Source: Brevundimonas sp. SORGH_AS_0993
GTDB taxonomy: Bacteria > Pseudomonadota > Alphaproteobacteria > Caulobacterales > Caulobacteraceae
DNA: 64,000 nt
Reading direction: 5' to 3'
NCBI RefSeq assembly: GCF_030818545.1
Contig: NZ_JAUTAH010000001.1
Span: 687,001 to 751,000 of the forward strand
In this document: positions 7,789-17,245 of the stretch, one piece after another
Numbering within the stretch: position 1 is the stretch's first letter
How the letters are laid out: each line of letters opens with the position of its first letter
Made by a program: the position numbers and the translations under genes
The notes under the pieces: generated by a model
The model's database searches: none
What the model saw: the letters and a program-made list of their open reading frames with translations, nothing else
Told to the model about the DNA's origin: nothing

Positions 7789-9879
7789 TCAGACGTCCAG
7801 TTCTTCCTTCACGAACTGCGCGTTTTCCTGAATGAACTGGAACCGGGCCTCGGCGCGCTTGCCCATCAGGCGTTCGACCAGATCTTCGATGCTGGCCTCG
7901 GCGTCCGGCACGGTGATGCGGGCCAGGGTGCGCTTCCTGGGGTCCATGGTGGTCTCCTTCAGCTGGGAGGCCATCATTTCGCCCAGGCCCTTGAAGCGGC
8001 CGATCTCGGTCTTCTTGCCCTTGAAGACGGTGGCCAGCAGTTCGTCGCGGTGGGCGTCGTCGCGGGCGTATTCGCTCAAGGGGCCGGCCGAGATCCGATA
8101 GAGAGGCGGCAGGGCCATGAAGACCCGGCCCTGGCGGATCGTCTCGGGCATGACCCGATAGAAGAAGGTGATCAGAAGCGCTGCGATGTGGGCGCCGTCC
8201 ACGTCGGCGTCGGTCATGATGACGATCCGCTCGTAGCGCAGATCGTCGATGTTGAACCGATTGCCGGGCTGGACGCCCAGCGCGAGAGCGAGATCGGACA
8301 GCTCCACATTCTGGCGCAGCTTGTCAGCGGTGGCCGAGGCGACGTTCAGGATCTTGCCGCGCAGGGGCAGGATGGCCTGGGTCGTGCGGTCACGCGCCTG
8401 CTTGGCCGAGCCGCCGGCCGAATCGCCCTCGACGATGAACAGTTCGGTGCCCTCGGCGGCCTGGCGGCTGCAGTCCGACAGCTTGCCCGGCAGGCGCAGC
8501 TTGCGGGTGGCGGCGGCGCGCTGGACCTCCTTGTCCTTGCGCCGACGCAGACGCTCCTCGGCCCGGTCGATGACGAAGCCCAGCAGGGCGTTGGCCTGTT
8601 TGGGGCTTTCGGTCAGCCAGTGGTCCAGCGGGTCGCGCAGCAGCTGTTCGACCAGTCGGGCGCCCTCGGGCGAGGACAGGCGGTCCTTGGTCTGGCCCTG
8701 GAACTCGGGATTGCGGATGAAGACGCTGATCAGGGCGCCGGCGTTGGCGATGACGTCCTCGGCCGTGATGACGCCCGCGCGCTTTTCGTTGGTCAGTTCG
8801 CCGTAAGCCTTGAGGCCCTTGACCAGAGCGGCGCGGAAGCCCGCCTCGTGCGTGCCGCCGTCGGGGGTGGAGACGGTGTTGCAGTAGGACTGGATGAAGC
8901 CGTCCGCCTCGCCAAAGCCGGCGGGCGACCAGGTCACGGCCCATTCGAAGGCGCCCGCCTCGCCCTGACGCTCGGCGCGGCCGGCGAAGGTGGGGGTGAC
9001 GGTCTCCAGCTGACCGATCCGGTCGGCCAGGGCGTCGGCCAGACCGCCGGGGAAGTGCAGGACCGCCTGGGCCGGTGTGGCGTCGGTGATCCGATCCGGC
9101 GCGCAGGTCCATTTGATCTCGACGCCGCGGAACAGATAAGCCTTGGACCGGGCCATGCGGAACAGACGGGCCGGCTTGAAGGCCGCGCCGACGCCGAAGA
9201 TTTCGTCGTCCGGCTTGAACCGGATCAGGGTGCCGCGCTTCTTCGAAGGCTGAACCTGCTGGATCGGACCCAGGACCTGGCCGCGCGAGAAGCTCTGGCG
9301 CCATTCGAAGCCGTCGCGCCAGACCGTGACGTCCAGACGTTCGCTCAGCGCATTGACGACCGACACCCCGACGCCGTGCAAACCGCCAGAGGTTTCATAG
9401 GCTTTGCCCGAGAACTTGCCGCCCGAGTGGAGGACGGTCATGACCACTTCCAGCGCCGACTTGCCGGGGTGTTTGGGGTGGGGATCGACAGGGATGCCGC
9501 GCCCGTCGTCATAGACCGACAGATAGCCCTCTGAGTCCAGATCGACCCGGATCTGTTTGGCGTGCTTGGCCACGGCCTCGTCCATGGCGTTGTCCAGGAC
9601 TTCGGCGAACAGGTGGTGCAGGGCTCGTTCGTCGGTGCCGCCGATATACATGCCGGGGCGTTTGCGGACGGGCTCCAATCCCTCCAGCACCTCGATGGAG
9701 GAGGCGGAATAGCCGGTCGTCGTCGATGACGGCGCGACCGGCGCGACGAGGGGTGCGGCTGCGGGCGCCGGCGCAGCAGGAGGCGCAGAAGCAACCGGCG
9801 CGGGCGTCACGGCAGGCTTGGGCGGCTCGGGCTTGCGAGCGGGAGGTTCGTCGTCAAAGGCGAAGAGATCGGCGGCCAT
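7789..9879 (-). CDS. parE: DNA topoisomerase IV subunit B
   Basis: The 696-residue protein is a GyrB/ParE-type ATPase subunit. A Pro/Ala-rich leader (residues 1-55) precedes the GHKL ATPase with EVLDNAMDEAV, YDDGRGIPV and GGLHGVGVSVVNALS. The transducer domain and TOPRIM domain follow, with LFIVEGDSAGGSAKQARDR (about 480) and MTDADVDGAHI. It lacks the insertion found in many GyrB proteins, and the total length fits ParE. With ParC (not in the window) it decatenates daughter chromosomes. The start overlaps the 3' end of the O-antigen ligase-like gene by 26 bp on the same strand. The Pro-rich leader is unusually long. Confidence 0.93.
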   Translation of the reverse strand: MAADLFAFDDEPPARKPEPPKPAVTPAPVASAPPAAPAPAAAPLVAPVAPSSTTTGYSASSIEVLEGLEPVRKRPGMYIGGTDERALHHLFAEVLDNAMDEAVAKHAKQIRVDLDSEGYLSVYDDGRGIPVDPHPKHPGKSALEVVMTVLHSGGKFSGKAYETSGGLHGVGVSVVNALSERLDVTVWRDGFEWRQSFSRGQVLGPIQQVQPSKKRGTLIRFKPDDEIFGVGAAFKPARLFRMARSKAYLFRGVEIKWTCAPDRITDATPAQAVLHFPGGLADALADRIGQLETVTPTFAGRAERQGEAGAFEWAVTWSPAGFGEADGFIQSYCNTVSTPDGGTHEAGFRAALVKGLKAYGELTNEKRAGVITAEDVIANAGALISVFIRNPEFQGQTKDRLSSPEGARLVEQLLRDPLDHWLTESPKQANALLGFVIDRAEERLRRRKDKEVQRAAATRKLRLPGKLSDCSRQAAEGTELFIVEGDSAGGSAKQARDRTTQAILPLRGKILNVASATADKLRQNVELSDLALALGVQPGNRFNIDDLRYERIVIMTDADVDGAHIAALLITFFYRVMPETIRQGRVFMALPPLYRISAGPLSEYARDDAHRDELLATVFKGKKTEIGRFKGLGEMMASQLKETTMDPRKRTLARITVPDAEASIEDLVERLMGKRAEARFQFIQENAQFVKEELDV

Positions 9880-11215
9880 TCACATAGTCTGAGGCGATTC
9901 GGGGCCGGTTCTGGTAGGCCCGCGAACGGCCGGGGGCAAGCGCGGCGCGCACCGGGGCGCGGTTGGGCGCCGGATCGAAGGTCACGGCCCGCGCCAGAAT
10001 GGCCAGCATCAACGACCAGGGCAGGCTGGCGTGGTTCAGCAGCACGCTTTCGGACAGGCTGAGGGCGACGAAGACCGACAGATAGGCGATGCTCCAATAG
10101 CCTTCGCGCGTCCCCAGGCCGTTGGTGCGGGCCAGGATCATCACGGCGGCGACGACGATCAGGGCGCCGACGGTGATCGCGCCGGGCCAGCCCAGCTGCA
10201 CCAGAAGGTCGATCCAGCCGTTGTGCGCCGACGGCACGGGCCACTGGGTCTGGATTCGAATCTCGCGCGCCGGGATGGAATCCACGCCCCAGAAGGCGCT
10301 GAAGCCGTAGCCGGTCCAGGGACGTTCGGCCACCTTTCGCATCAGGGCCTCCCAGATCAGGGTGCGGCCGGTCAGAGACGGATCCTTTCCCAGGGCCTGT
10401 AGGATGGAGGCCGAGGCGACGTGCCAGACCCAGGCGCCGCCGACGATCCCGACCACGCCGGCCCAGACGGCGACGATGGTGACGACCGCGCCGCCCTGTT
10501 TCAAGACCCACCAGCCCCCCACCATGCCGACGCCGATCATCAGGCACAGCAGCGAGGTCTTGGACTGGGTCGCCAGGATCAGCAGGACGGTCAGGGCCAG
10601 GGTCAGCAGCGCCGTCCAGGGCCTGCGTCCATTGGCGGCGATCTGGTCGGCCGCCAGACAGGCGGCGGCCGAGACGGCGCCCACCACCATGACCAGGCCC
10701 ATCTGGTTCTTTTCGTACCACAGGCCGCGCCAGAGGCCGGCGTTGTCGAACTGGTGCACCCCGACCTTGGGATAGGCGAAAACCATGATCAGGCTGCCGA
10801 CCGCCATGACCAGACAGGCGTGCATCAGGACGCGGGGCAGGGCCGCCCCCCGGAACACCGCGCCCAGATAGACGGCGAAGGCGCTGTTGATCGCCATGGC
10901 GATGACGCGGCGGTCGGTGACTTCGGGGTCGATGGACCAGTACTGGGAGACATAGGCCAGGACGATCAGGGCGCCGACCATCAGCCAGGCGGGCCAGGCG
11001 CGGATCACCTTGTCGAAGCGGAAGACCAGAAGCCCGGCCGTCACCGCATAGACCGGCAGCCAGATCAGGCGCAGCACCGGCGCCTCGACCTGGGTGGGGG
11101 CGATGACGGGGGCGATCAGGGCGCCCGTCAGCATGAAGACGACGAAGCCGGCCGCCCATTGCTCCCACAGGGGCGGGCTGTCCGAATCGACGATCTGATC
11201 GGGTGTGTGGCGCAC
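9854..11215 (-). CDS. O-antigen ligase / Wzy-like polysaccharide membrane protein
   Basis: The 453-residue protein has about ten to twelve hydrophobic membrane segments, starting with WAAGFVVFMLTGALIAPVIA near residue 20. A long polar periplasmic loop holds SLTGRTLIWEALMRKVAERP and GYGFSAFWG (about 285-320), the signature of the Wzy_C/RfaL-type O-antigen ligase family. Members join or polymerise lipid-linked glycans (O-antigen, capsule or holdfast). No other polysaccharide gene is adjacent, so the substrate is unknown. The start at GTG 11215 is a choice: it is the first start after the metC stop that keeps the first membrane segment, but no strong ribosome site is visible. Confidence 0.82.
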   Translation of the reverse strand: MRHTPDQIVDSDSPPLWEQWAAGFVVFMLTGALIAPVIAPTQVEAPVLRLIWLPVYAVTAGLLVFRFDKVIRAWPAWLMVGALIVLAYVSQYWSIDPEVTDRRVIAMAINSAFAVYLGAVFRGAALPRVLMHACLVMAVGSLIMVFAYPKVGVHQFDNAGLWRGLWYEKNQMGLVMVVGAVSAAACLAADQIAANGRRPWTALLTLALTVLLILATQSKTSLLCLMIGVGMVGGWWVLKQGGAVVTIVAVWAGVVGIVGGAWVWHVASASILQALGKDPSLTGRTLIWEALMRKVAERPWTGYGFSAFWGVDSIPAREIRIQTQWPVPSAHNGWIDLLVQLGWPGAITVGALIVVAAVMILARTNGLGTREGYWSIAYLSVFVALSLSESVLLNHASLPWSLMLAILARAVTFDPAPNRAPVRAALAPGRSRAYQNRPRIASDYVNGRRSLRL

Positions 11216-11238
11216 GGCCCGAACGTCGCGTGCGGCGC

Positions 11239-12417
11239 TTAAGGAAGGGTGAGCGCGGCGGAGAAGGCCGCCAGGCCCCGTTCCAGGTCCGCGATCAGGT
11301 CGGCGGGGTCTTCCAGCCCGACATGCAGGCGGATCAGCTCGCCCTCCAGCGTCGTGGGGTGGGTGCGATAGGCCATCTGGTGCGTCTCGTGGGTCATCAG
11401 GCTTTCGAACCCGCCCCAGGAATAGCCCAGGCCGAACAGGCCGAGGGCGTCCAGGAAGGCGCGCCCGGCGGCGGCGTTCCCGCCCTTCATGACCAGACCC
11501 ATCAGGGAGGCGGCGCCGACGAAGTCGCGCGCCCAGAGATCGTGCCCGACCGCGCCGGGCAGGGGCGGATAGAGGACGCGCGCCACCTCGGGCCGGCTTT
11601 GCAGCCATTCGGCCACGCGCAGGCCCGAACGCCCCTGTTCGGCATAACGCAGCGGCAGGGTGCGAAGGCCGCGCAGGGCCAGCCAGGCATCGTCCGGCGA
11701 AACGTGCCAGCCCAAATCCTCGATCGCTTCGCGGACCGCGTGCAGGCAGGCGATGTCGGTGGCGGCGATCCCGCCCATCAGCACGTCGGAGTGGCCGCCG
11801 ACATATTTCGTCAGGGCCTGGACGCTGACGTCCACGCCGTGGGCCAGGGGTTTGAAGGCCAGGCCGGCGGCCCAGGTGTTGTCCATGACAGTGCGAACGC
11901 CCCGCGCCCGGCAGGCGGCGGCGACGGCGGGAACGTCGATCATCTCGAAGGTCAGGGACGCCGGAGATTCCAGAAGGACCACGCGCGTCCGGTCCCCGAC
12001 GGCCGCGATCAGGGTTCGGGCGTCCGTATCGGCCGGCAGATAACGGGTCGTGACGCCGCGCGCCGCCTGATAGCGGCCCAGGAACCGCCGGGTCGGGCCA
12101 TAGACGCCGTCAAGCGCCAGCACCTCGTCCCCGGGGCGGGTCAGGGCCAGAAGGGGCACGGTCACGGCCGCCAGGCCCGACGGAACCAGCAGCGCATCGG
12201 ACGCGCCCTCCAGATCGGCCAGGGTGGCCCGCAACTGTCGGGCGGCGCTGCCCCCGTCCAGCCCGTAGACCGGACCCTCGGCCTCGTCCCGCATCGCCTC
12301 GGCGCGGTCGCTGAGCATGGTCGAGGCGCGTTCGACGGGCGGATTGACCGGACGGCGGCCAAGGCCGCGCCGGGTGGCCGAGGCGATCAGTCGGGTGCGG
12401 TCCGAATGGGGCGACAT
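11239..12417 (-). CDS. metC: Cystathionine beta-lyase
   Basis: The 392-residue protein belongs to the Cys/Met-metabolism PLP family. The PLP-binding lysine lies in ALTKYVGGHSDVLMGG (about residue 200). Other marks are the N-terminal GRRPVNPPVERASTM segment, YGLDGG, and GGFESLMTHE near the C-terminus, matching alphaproteobacterial MetC, which cleaves cystathionine to homocysteine, pyruvate and ammonia. Other PLP gamma-family enzymes are possible, but the GGFESL ending is typical of beta-lyase. It starts 83 bp from the divergent binding-protein gene at 12501 and ends 23 bp before the O-antigen ligase-like gene. Confidence 0.85.
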   Translation of the reverse strand: MSPHSDRTRLIASATRRGLGRRPVNPPVERASTMLSDRAEAMRDEAEGPVYGLDGGSAARQLRATLADLEGASDALLVPSGLAAVTVPLLALTRPGDEVLALDGVYGPTRRFLGRYQAARGVTTRYLPADTDARTLIAAVGDRTRVVLLESPASLTFEMIDVPAVAAACRARGVRTVMDNTWAAGLAFKPLAHGVDVSVQALTKYVGGHSDVLMGGIAATDIACLHAVREAIEDLGWHVSPDDAWLALRGLRTLPLRYAEQGRSGLRVAEWLQSRPEVARVLYPPLPGAVGHDLWARDFVGAASLMGLVMKGGNAAAGRAFLDALGLFGLGYSWGGFESLMTHETHQMAYRTHPTTLEGELIRLHVGLEDPADLIADLERGLAAFSAALTLP

Positions 12418-12500
12418 GGCTGTTCCGATGGGTTGCGGATCACGGCCTAAAAGCCTCTAAAGTCTCAAGGGGCGCAAGCGGCGGAGAGGATACGAACGCG

Positions 12501-13592
12501 ATGCGGGTCTTGACCATCGGAGCGATGACGGCGGCCCTGTGGGTCGCAGCCTGCGGCGACCGACCGGCCGCGCCGCCGCCCGAGAAGACCGAGACCCCGA
12601 CTCGCCCCGTGGCGACGACCGATAGACCGGACAGCCCGACCCTGGCCGCCGTCAAACGGCGCGGGCGGTTGAACTGCGGCGTGCATCAGGGTCTGGTCGG
12701 CTTCGCCTATACCGACAATCGCGGCCAGTGGCGGGGATTCGACGCCGACTTCTGCCGCGCGATGGCGGCGGCGATCCTGGGAGACGGCGATGCGGCGCGG
12801 TTCGTACCCCTGTCGGCGGCGGATCGGTTCGAGGCGCTGAACGACGGCCGGATCGACGTGCTGTGGCGCAACTCGTCCTGGACCATGACGCGCAATGCGG
12901 GCGAAGGCTTCGTCTTCGCCGGGATCAACTATTACGACGGCCAGGGCTTTCTGGTCCGCAGGTCGCTGAACCTGAACAGCGCGGCCGAACTGAACGGCGC
13001 CCGGGTCTGCGTCCAGGCCGGATCGACGGCCCAGGCGAACGCCGACGACTTCTTCCGCTCGCGCGGCGTGGCCTATCGCCCCGTGATCCTGCCGACCGAG
13101 GAGGCGGCCCGCGACTCCTATGGCCGCGAGGACTGCGACGCCTTCAGCGCCGACATTTCGGCCCTGGCGGCGGCGCGGACGGTCCTGGCCGACCCGCAGG
13201 CGCACACGATATTGTCGGACGTGGTGTCCAAGGAGCCACTGGGGCCGGTCGTCCGCGCGGGGGATGAACGCTGGGCCGACGTGGTCCGCTGGACCCTCAA
13301 CGCCGTCGTCCTGGCCGAGGAGCTGGGCGTGACCCAGGAGAATGTCCGCGATCTGTCGAAGACCGCGACCGACCCGCGCGTGCGGCGGTTTGTCGGTCTG
13401 GAGGGCGATTACGGCGCCATGCTAGGCTTGTCCAAGACCTGGGCTGCGGACGCCGTCGGGGCGGTCGGCCACTATGGCCAGATCTTCGACCGGAACCTGG
13501 GGGGCAAGTCGCCGCTGAACCTGGAACGCGGGCTGAACGCGCAGTGGAACGCCCGTCCGGCGGGTCTGATGTACGGCCTGCCGATCCGTTAG
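12501..13592 (+). CDS. Amino acid ABC transporter substrate-binding lipoprotein (AapJ-like), orphan
   Basis: The 363-residue protein starts with a lipoprotein signal whose lipobox VAAC places Cys18 at the mature N-terminus, followed by a Pro/Thr-rich linker. The SBP_bac_3 domain includes GRLNCGVHQGLVGFAY, FDADFCRAMAAAI and RIDVLWRNSSWTMTRN, closely resembling AapJ/BztA-type binding proteins for general L-amino acids. Most AapJ proteins are soluble periplasmic proteins encoded with AapQMP; here no permease or ATPase is adjacent. The next gene, 31 bp downstream, is an amino-acid/dicarboxylate symporter, so a common role in amino-acid handling is inferred. Confidence 0.85.
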   Translation: MRVLTIGAMTAALWVAACGDRPAAPPPEKTETPTRPVATTDRPDSPTLAAVKRRGRLNCGVHQGLVGFAYTDNRGQWRGFDADFCRAMAAAILGDGDAARFVPLSAADRFEALNDGRIDVLWRNSSWTMTRNAGEGFVFAGINYYDGQGFLVRRSLNLNSAAELNGARVCVQAGSTAQANADDFFRSRGVAYRPVILPTEEAARDSYGREDCDAFSADISALAAARTVLADPQAHTILSDVVSKEPLGPVVRAGDERWADVVRWTLNAVVLAEELGVTQENVRDLSKTATDPRVRRFVGLEGDYGAMLGLSKTWAADAVGAVGHYGQIFDRNLGGKSPLNLERGLNAQWNARPAGLMYGLPIR

Positions 13593-13623
13593 GCGCAATG
13601 GCGAGCATCGTCTTGGAGGGCGA

Positions 13624-14952
13624 ATGACCGAGACCAAACGCGGGGGCCTGGCGCTCCATTGGCTGATGCTGATCGGCTTCACCGTCGGCCTGGCCGGCGG
13701 CCTGTGGGTCAATCTGACGCTGGGGGCGGACACGCCGTGGGTCGTCTGGCTGACCGACAATGTCACCGGCCCGGCAGGCCAGATCTTCCTGCGGCTGCTG
13801 TTCATGATGGTCGTGCCCCTGCTGTTTTCGGCCCTGGTGATCGGGGTGGCGGAAATGGGCGATCTGAGCGCCCTGGGACGCACGGGTCTCAAGACCTTGA
13901 TCCTGACCGTCCTGGTTTCGGGGATCGCCGTCGTGATCGGCCTGGTCATGGTCAATCTGTTGCAGCCGGGCCGCGGCGTCGATCCGGCCATGGCCCGGCA
14001 GCTTCTGGAACAGGGCCGCGACGGCGCCGCCGGCATCGTCGCCAAGGCGCCGGAAAGCATCCAACTGGGGGACTTCTTCCTGGACCTGGTGCCGTCCAAC
14101 GCCGTGACGGCGGCCGCCGAGAACCAGATTCTGCCGCTGATGGTCTTCGCCCTGTTCTTCGGCGTCGGCCTGGTCATGGCCAAGAGCCCCGCGACCGACC
14201 GGCTGCAACAGACGATCGAGGGCCTCTTCGAAGTGACGATGAAGCTGATCAACCTGTTCATCAGACTGGCCCCCATCGCCATCGCCTGCCTGATGTTCAA
14301 TCTGGCCGCTCTGTTCGGCTGGGATCTGCTGGTGCGGCTGGCGGCCTTCGTCGGCGTGGCCGTCGGGGCCATGGCGATCCATATGTTCGTGGTCTATCCG
14401 CTGGTCGTCTGGATCCTGGGCGGACGTTCGCCGATCGGCTTCTTCAAATCGGTGCGCGAGCCGATGGTGGTGGCCTTCTCCACCGCCTCGTCCAACGCCT
14501 CCTTGCCGGTGTCGCTGAAGGCGGCCGAGCATGAGCTTAAACTGCCCAAGAAGATCGCCCGTTTCGTCCTGACCGTCGGCGCCACCGCCAACCAGAACGG
14601 CACGGCCCTGTTCGAGGGGGTGACGGTGCTGTTCCTGGCCCAGTTCTTCAACATCGAGCTGAGCCTGACGCAGCAGTTGATCGTCATGCTGGTCTGCATC
14701 CTGGGCGGGATCGGCACGGCGGGGGTGCCGGCGGGATCGCTGCCCGTGGTGGCCATGATCCTGGTCATGGTGAAGGTGCCGCCGGAAGGGATCGGCCTGA
14801 TCCTGGGCGTCGACCGCTTCCTGGACATGTGCCGCACGACCCTGAACGTCACCGGCGACCTGGTGCTGGCCACCGTCGTCTCGCGCGGCGAGAAGGACGA
14901 TCCGGTCGAGCCGACCGCCGAAAACTCGGCGCCGCAGCCTGTCCTCGCCTGA
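13624..14952 (+). CDS. Dicarboxylate/amino acid:cation symporter (DAACS family)
   Basis: The 442-residue protein has about eight transmembrane helices plus two re-entrant loops. Signature segments of the GltP/DctA family are visible: [17 protein letters not shown] (serine-rich re-entrant loop, about residues 285-300), [16 protein letters not shown] (about 318-333) and [17 protein letters not shown] (about 362-378). Members use Na+ or H+ to import glutamate, aspartate or C4-dicarboxylates; the exact substrate cannot be assigned. An excellent ribosome site (GGAGG) lies 4 nt before the ATG. It probably forms a transcription unit with the binding lipoprotein upstream and ends 6 bp from the convergent sulfurtransferase. 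Confidence 0.88.
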   Translation: MTETKRGGLALHWLMLIGFTVGLAGGLWVNLTLGADTPWVVWLTDNVTGPAGQIFLRLLFMMVVPLLFSALVIGVAEMGDLSALGRTGLKTLILTVLVSGIAVVIGLVMVNLLQPGRGVDPAMARQLLEQGRDGAAGIVAKAPESIQLGDFFLDLVPSNAVTAAAENQILPLMVFALFFGVGLVMAKSPATDRLQQTIEGLFEVTMKLINLFIRLAPIAIACLMFNLAALFGWDLLVRLAAFVGVAVGAMAIHMFVVYPLVVWILGGRSPIGFFKSVREPMVVAFSTASSNASLPVSLKAAEHELKLPKKIARFVLTVGATANQNGTALFEGVTVLFLAQFFNIELSLTQQLIVMLVCILGGIGTAGVPAGSLPVVAMILVMVKVPPEGIGLILGVDRFLDMCRTTLNVTGDLVLATVVSRGEKDDPVEPTAENSAPQPVLA

Positions 14953-14958
14953 TCGCGG

Positions 14959-15807
14959 TCAGGGCCCAGTGACGACGGGGGTGTCGGTGCGAGCCCCCCA
15001 TTCGGCCCACGACCCGTCGTACAGGCGCGACGGCCGGCCCAGGGTTTCCAGCGCCAGGCCGACGATGGCGGCCGTGACGCCCGATCCGCAGGTGGTCACG
15101 ACCGACCGGGCCGGGTCCAGCCCGGCGGCGGCCAGGGCCTCGTTCAGGGGCTCTCCCTGTTTCAACCGCCCCTCGCCGTCGATAAGGTCGGCGTAGGGCA
15201 GGTTGATCGCGCCGGGCATATGGCCGGGGCGGACGCAGGGACGGGGCTCGGCCGCCTGGCCGGCGAAGCGGGCGGGGCCGCGGGCGTCGGCGACCTGTTC
15301 CCCCTCGGCCAGGGCCGTGCGCACATCGTCCAGCCCGGCGACCTGGCTGGGGTCGAAATCCGGGGTGAAACGGGCGGGCGAAGGCGGGCGCGGGGCTCCG
15401 GCCTCGACCCGGCGGCCCTCGGCCTTCCATTTCGGCAGCCCGCCGTCCAGCACCTGGACCCTGTGGGCGCCCATGGTCCTGAGCATCCAGCGCACGCGCG
15501 GCGCCGAGAACAGCCCGACCGTGTCATAGACGACGACGTGATCCGTCTCGCTGATCCCCAGCGTCGCCATGGCCGCGGCGAAATCCCGGGGCGAGGGCAG
15601 CATATGGGGCAGGCCGACGGCGTGGTCCGAGACGGCGTCCAGATCGAAGAAGCGGGCGCCGGGGATGTGTTCGACCGCGAACTCGGCCCGGCCGTCGCGG
15701 CCGTCCAGATGCCAGCTGGCGTCCAGAATCCGCAGCGATGGCGCACCGATCAGGGCGGCGAGGGCTTCGGTTGAAACAAGCGGGGAGGGCGAGGCGGGCT
15801 GGGTCAT
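14959..15807 (-). CDS. sseA: 3-mercaptopyruvate / thiosulfate sulfurtransferase
   Basis: The 282-residue protein has two rhodanese domains. The first is inactive ([15 protein letters not shown] start, residues 20-130). The second carries the active-site loop [16 protein letters not shown] (about 235-250). The CGSGVT loop is the form found in 3-mercaptopyruvate sulfurtransferases, which transfer sulfur from mercaptopyruvate to cyanide or thiols. The family also holds thiosulfate sulfurtransferases (CRxGxT), which fit less well. It is monocistronic on the minus strand, converging on the symporter gene with only 6 bp between the stops. Confidence 0.87.
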   Translation of the reverse strand: MTQPASPSPLVSTEALAALIGAPSLRILDASWHLDGRDGRAEFAVEHIPGARFFDLDAVSDHAVGLPHMLPSPRDFAAAMATLGISETDHVVVYDTVGLFSAPRVRWMLRTMGAHRVQVLDGGLPKWKAEGRRVEAGAPRPPSPARFTPDFDPSQVAGLDDVRTALAEGEQVADARGPARFAGQAAEPRPCVRPGHMPGAINLPYADLIDGEGRLKQGEPLNEALAAAGLDPARSVVTTCGSGVTAAIVGLALETLGRPSRLYDGSWAEWGARTDTPVVTGP

Positions 15808-15837
15808 GCGCCCAGCCTAGAGCCTGATCGTTTTAGA

Positions 15838-15858
15838 CGGAACCGCTCTGCGGTTCCG
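15838..15858. repeat. Short palindromic element (9-bp arms, 3-nt loop)
   Basis: CGGAACCGC at 15838-15846 and GCGGTTCCG at 15850-15858 form a perfect hairpin around TCT. A second smaller hairpin (TTCGAGC/GCTTGAA with one mismatch, 15870-15887) follows. Both lie in the 94-bp space between the cfa stop and the sseA start, both on the minus strand. With no thymine run after either stem, a repeat element or RNA-stabilising hairpin is likelier than a classical terminator. Confidence 0.55.
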
Positions 15859-15901
15859 CCGAAGCGTGATTCGAGCTTTCGCTTGAAATTGGGCCTTGGT
15901 G

Positions 15902-17122
15902 TCAGGCGCGCGTCAGGGCCAGTTGAACCACATCGGTGCGGCGCGCGCGGAAGCCCGCCTCGCAATAGGCCAGGTAGAAGCGCCACAGGCGGTGGAACCG
16001 AATATCGAAGCCGGCGATGCGCTGGATGTCGCCCCAGGCGGCGCGGAAACGCTCGTCCCAACGCTTAAGGGTCTCGGCGTAGTCCCGGCCGAAGCGTTCG
16101 ATGGCCGACCACTCCAGGCCGGCGGCGGCGATCACCGGCTTCAGCCGTTCCTCCGACGGCAGCATGCCGCCGGGGAAGACGTATTTCTGGATGAAGTCCG
16201 TGCGGGCGTTGTACTCGTCGAACAGCGCCTCCTGGATCGTGATGATCTGGAGCCCCGCCTTGCCGCCCGGCTTCAGCACCGCATGAATCTTGTCGAAATA
16301 GGCGGGCCAGTATTCCTTGCCCACGGCCTCGAACATCTCGATGGAGGCGACCCGGTCGAACCGGCCCGCCACGTCGCGGTAGTCGATCAGCTCGATGTGC
16401 GCGCGCTCGGCCAGCCCGGCCTGGAACAGGCGTTGACGCGCAAAGTCGTACTGCTCGCGCGATATGGTCACGCCGGTCACTTCGGCGCCGATCTCCCTGG
16501 CCGCGAACTCGGCGAAGCCGCCCCAGCCGCAGCCGATCTCCAGCACCGTGTGGCCGGGCCTCAGGTCCATCAGGCGGGCCAGGGCGGCGTATTTGTTCCG
16601 CTGGGCCGTCTCCAGCGCCTCGTCCGGACGGGCGAAGCGGGCCGAAGAATAGGTCATCGAGCCGTCCAGCCAGGCGGCGTAGAAGGCGTTGCCCAGGTCG
16701 TAATGGGCGTGGATGTTCTTTCTGGAGCCAGCCTTGCTGTTGCGGTTGCGGCGATGGGCCAGCCAGTTGACCGCCTTCATCAGCCCGTTGCCGTCGAACA
16801 GACGCCGGATGTGGTCGTAGTTCTCGACCAGGGTTTCCAAGAGGGCGGCCAGATTCGGGCTGTCCCATTCGCCGGCCATGTAGCCTTCGGCGAAGCCGAT
16901 GTCGCCGGCGGCCAGGACACGGCGGGCGAAGCGGTAGTCCTTGACCACCAACACGGCCTGGGGGCCCGTTTTCTCGCCGGAAAGCCGGTGTTCCTCGCCA
17001 TTCGGCAGACGCAGCGTCAGGCGGCCGACCGTCCAGTTGGCGGCCAGCAGCCGGATCAGCATGGCGAAGACGCGCGGCGTTCGGCGGGCGACGGCTTCGA
17101 TCTCTGTGGCGAAAACGCTCAT
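15902..17122 (-). CDS. cfa: Cyclopropane-fatty-acyl-phospholipid synthase
   Basis: The 406-residue protein is a full-length CFA synthase: N-terminal lipid-interacting region with GDIGFAEGYMAGEWDSPNL (about residues 77-95), then the methyltransferase domain with the SAM motif VLEIGCGWGGFAEFAA (about 190-205) and YRDVAGRFDRVASIEMFEAVG. The C-terminal part has GMLPSEERLKPV and FRAAWGDIQRIAGFDIRFHRLW. The enzyme adds a methylene group from SAM across cis double bonds in membrane phospholipids, usually at entry to stationary phase or under acid stress. The ATG at 17122 has a GGAGAG ribosome site. It is divergent from kdsA with a 123-bp intergenic space. Confidence 0.92.
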   Translation of the reverse strand: MSVFATEIEAVARRTPRVFAMLIRLLAANWTVGRLTLRLPNGEEHRLSGEKTGPQAVLVVKDYRFARRVLAAGDIGFAEGYMAGEWDSPNLAALLETLVENYDHIRRLFDGNGLMKAVNWLAHRRNRNSKAGSRKNIHAHYDLGNAFYAAWLDGSMTYSSARFARPDEALETAQRNKYAALARLMDLRPGHTVLEIGCGWGGFAEFAAREIGAEVTGVTISREQYDFARQRLFQAGLAERAHIELIDYRDVAGRFDRVASIEMFEAVGKEYWPAYFDKIHAVLKPGGKAGLQIITIQEALFDEYNARTDFIQKYVFPGGMLPSEERLKPVIAAAGLEWSAIERFGRDYAETLKRWDERFRAAWGDIQRIAGFDIRFHRLWRFYLAYCEAGFRARRTDVVQLALTRA

Positions 17123-17245
17123 CGAATTCTACTCTCCACGCAAAGCTCCAGACCGTCAAACATGGGGTTGCGCCTGTGCGACAGGTTGCATTCGTTTCGG
17201 TCGGGCGCCACTTGAACGCCGAAACCAACCGGAAAGACGCCTGCC

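Noticed and set aside
7783..9534. Very long plus-strand open frame opposite parE
   Set aside because: It is the mirror of parE in GC-rich DNA; the translation is Gly/Asp/Gln-rich with no family signature, while the minus strand carries all GyrB/ParE motifs. The same applies to 6038-7831, 27112-28734, 33119-35500 and 48040-50040.
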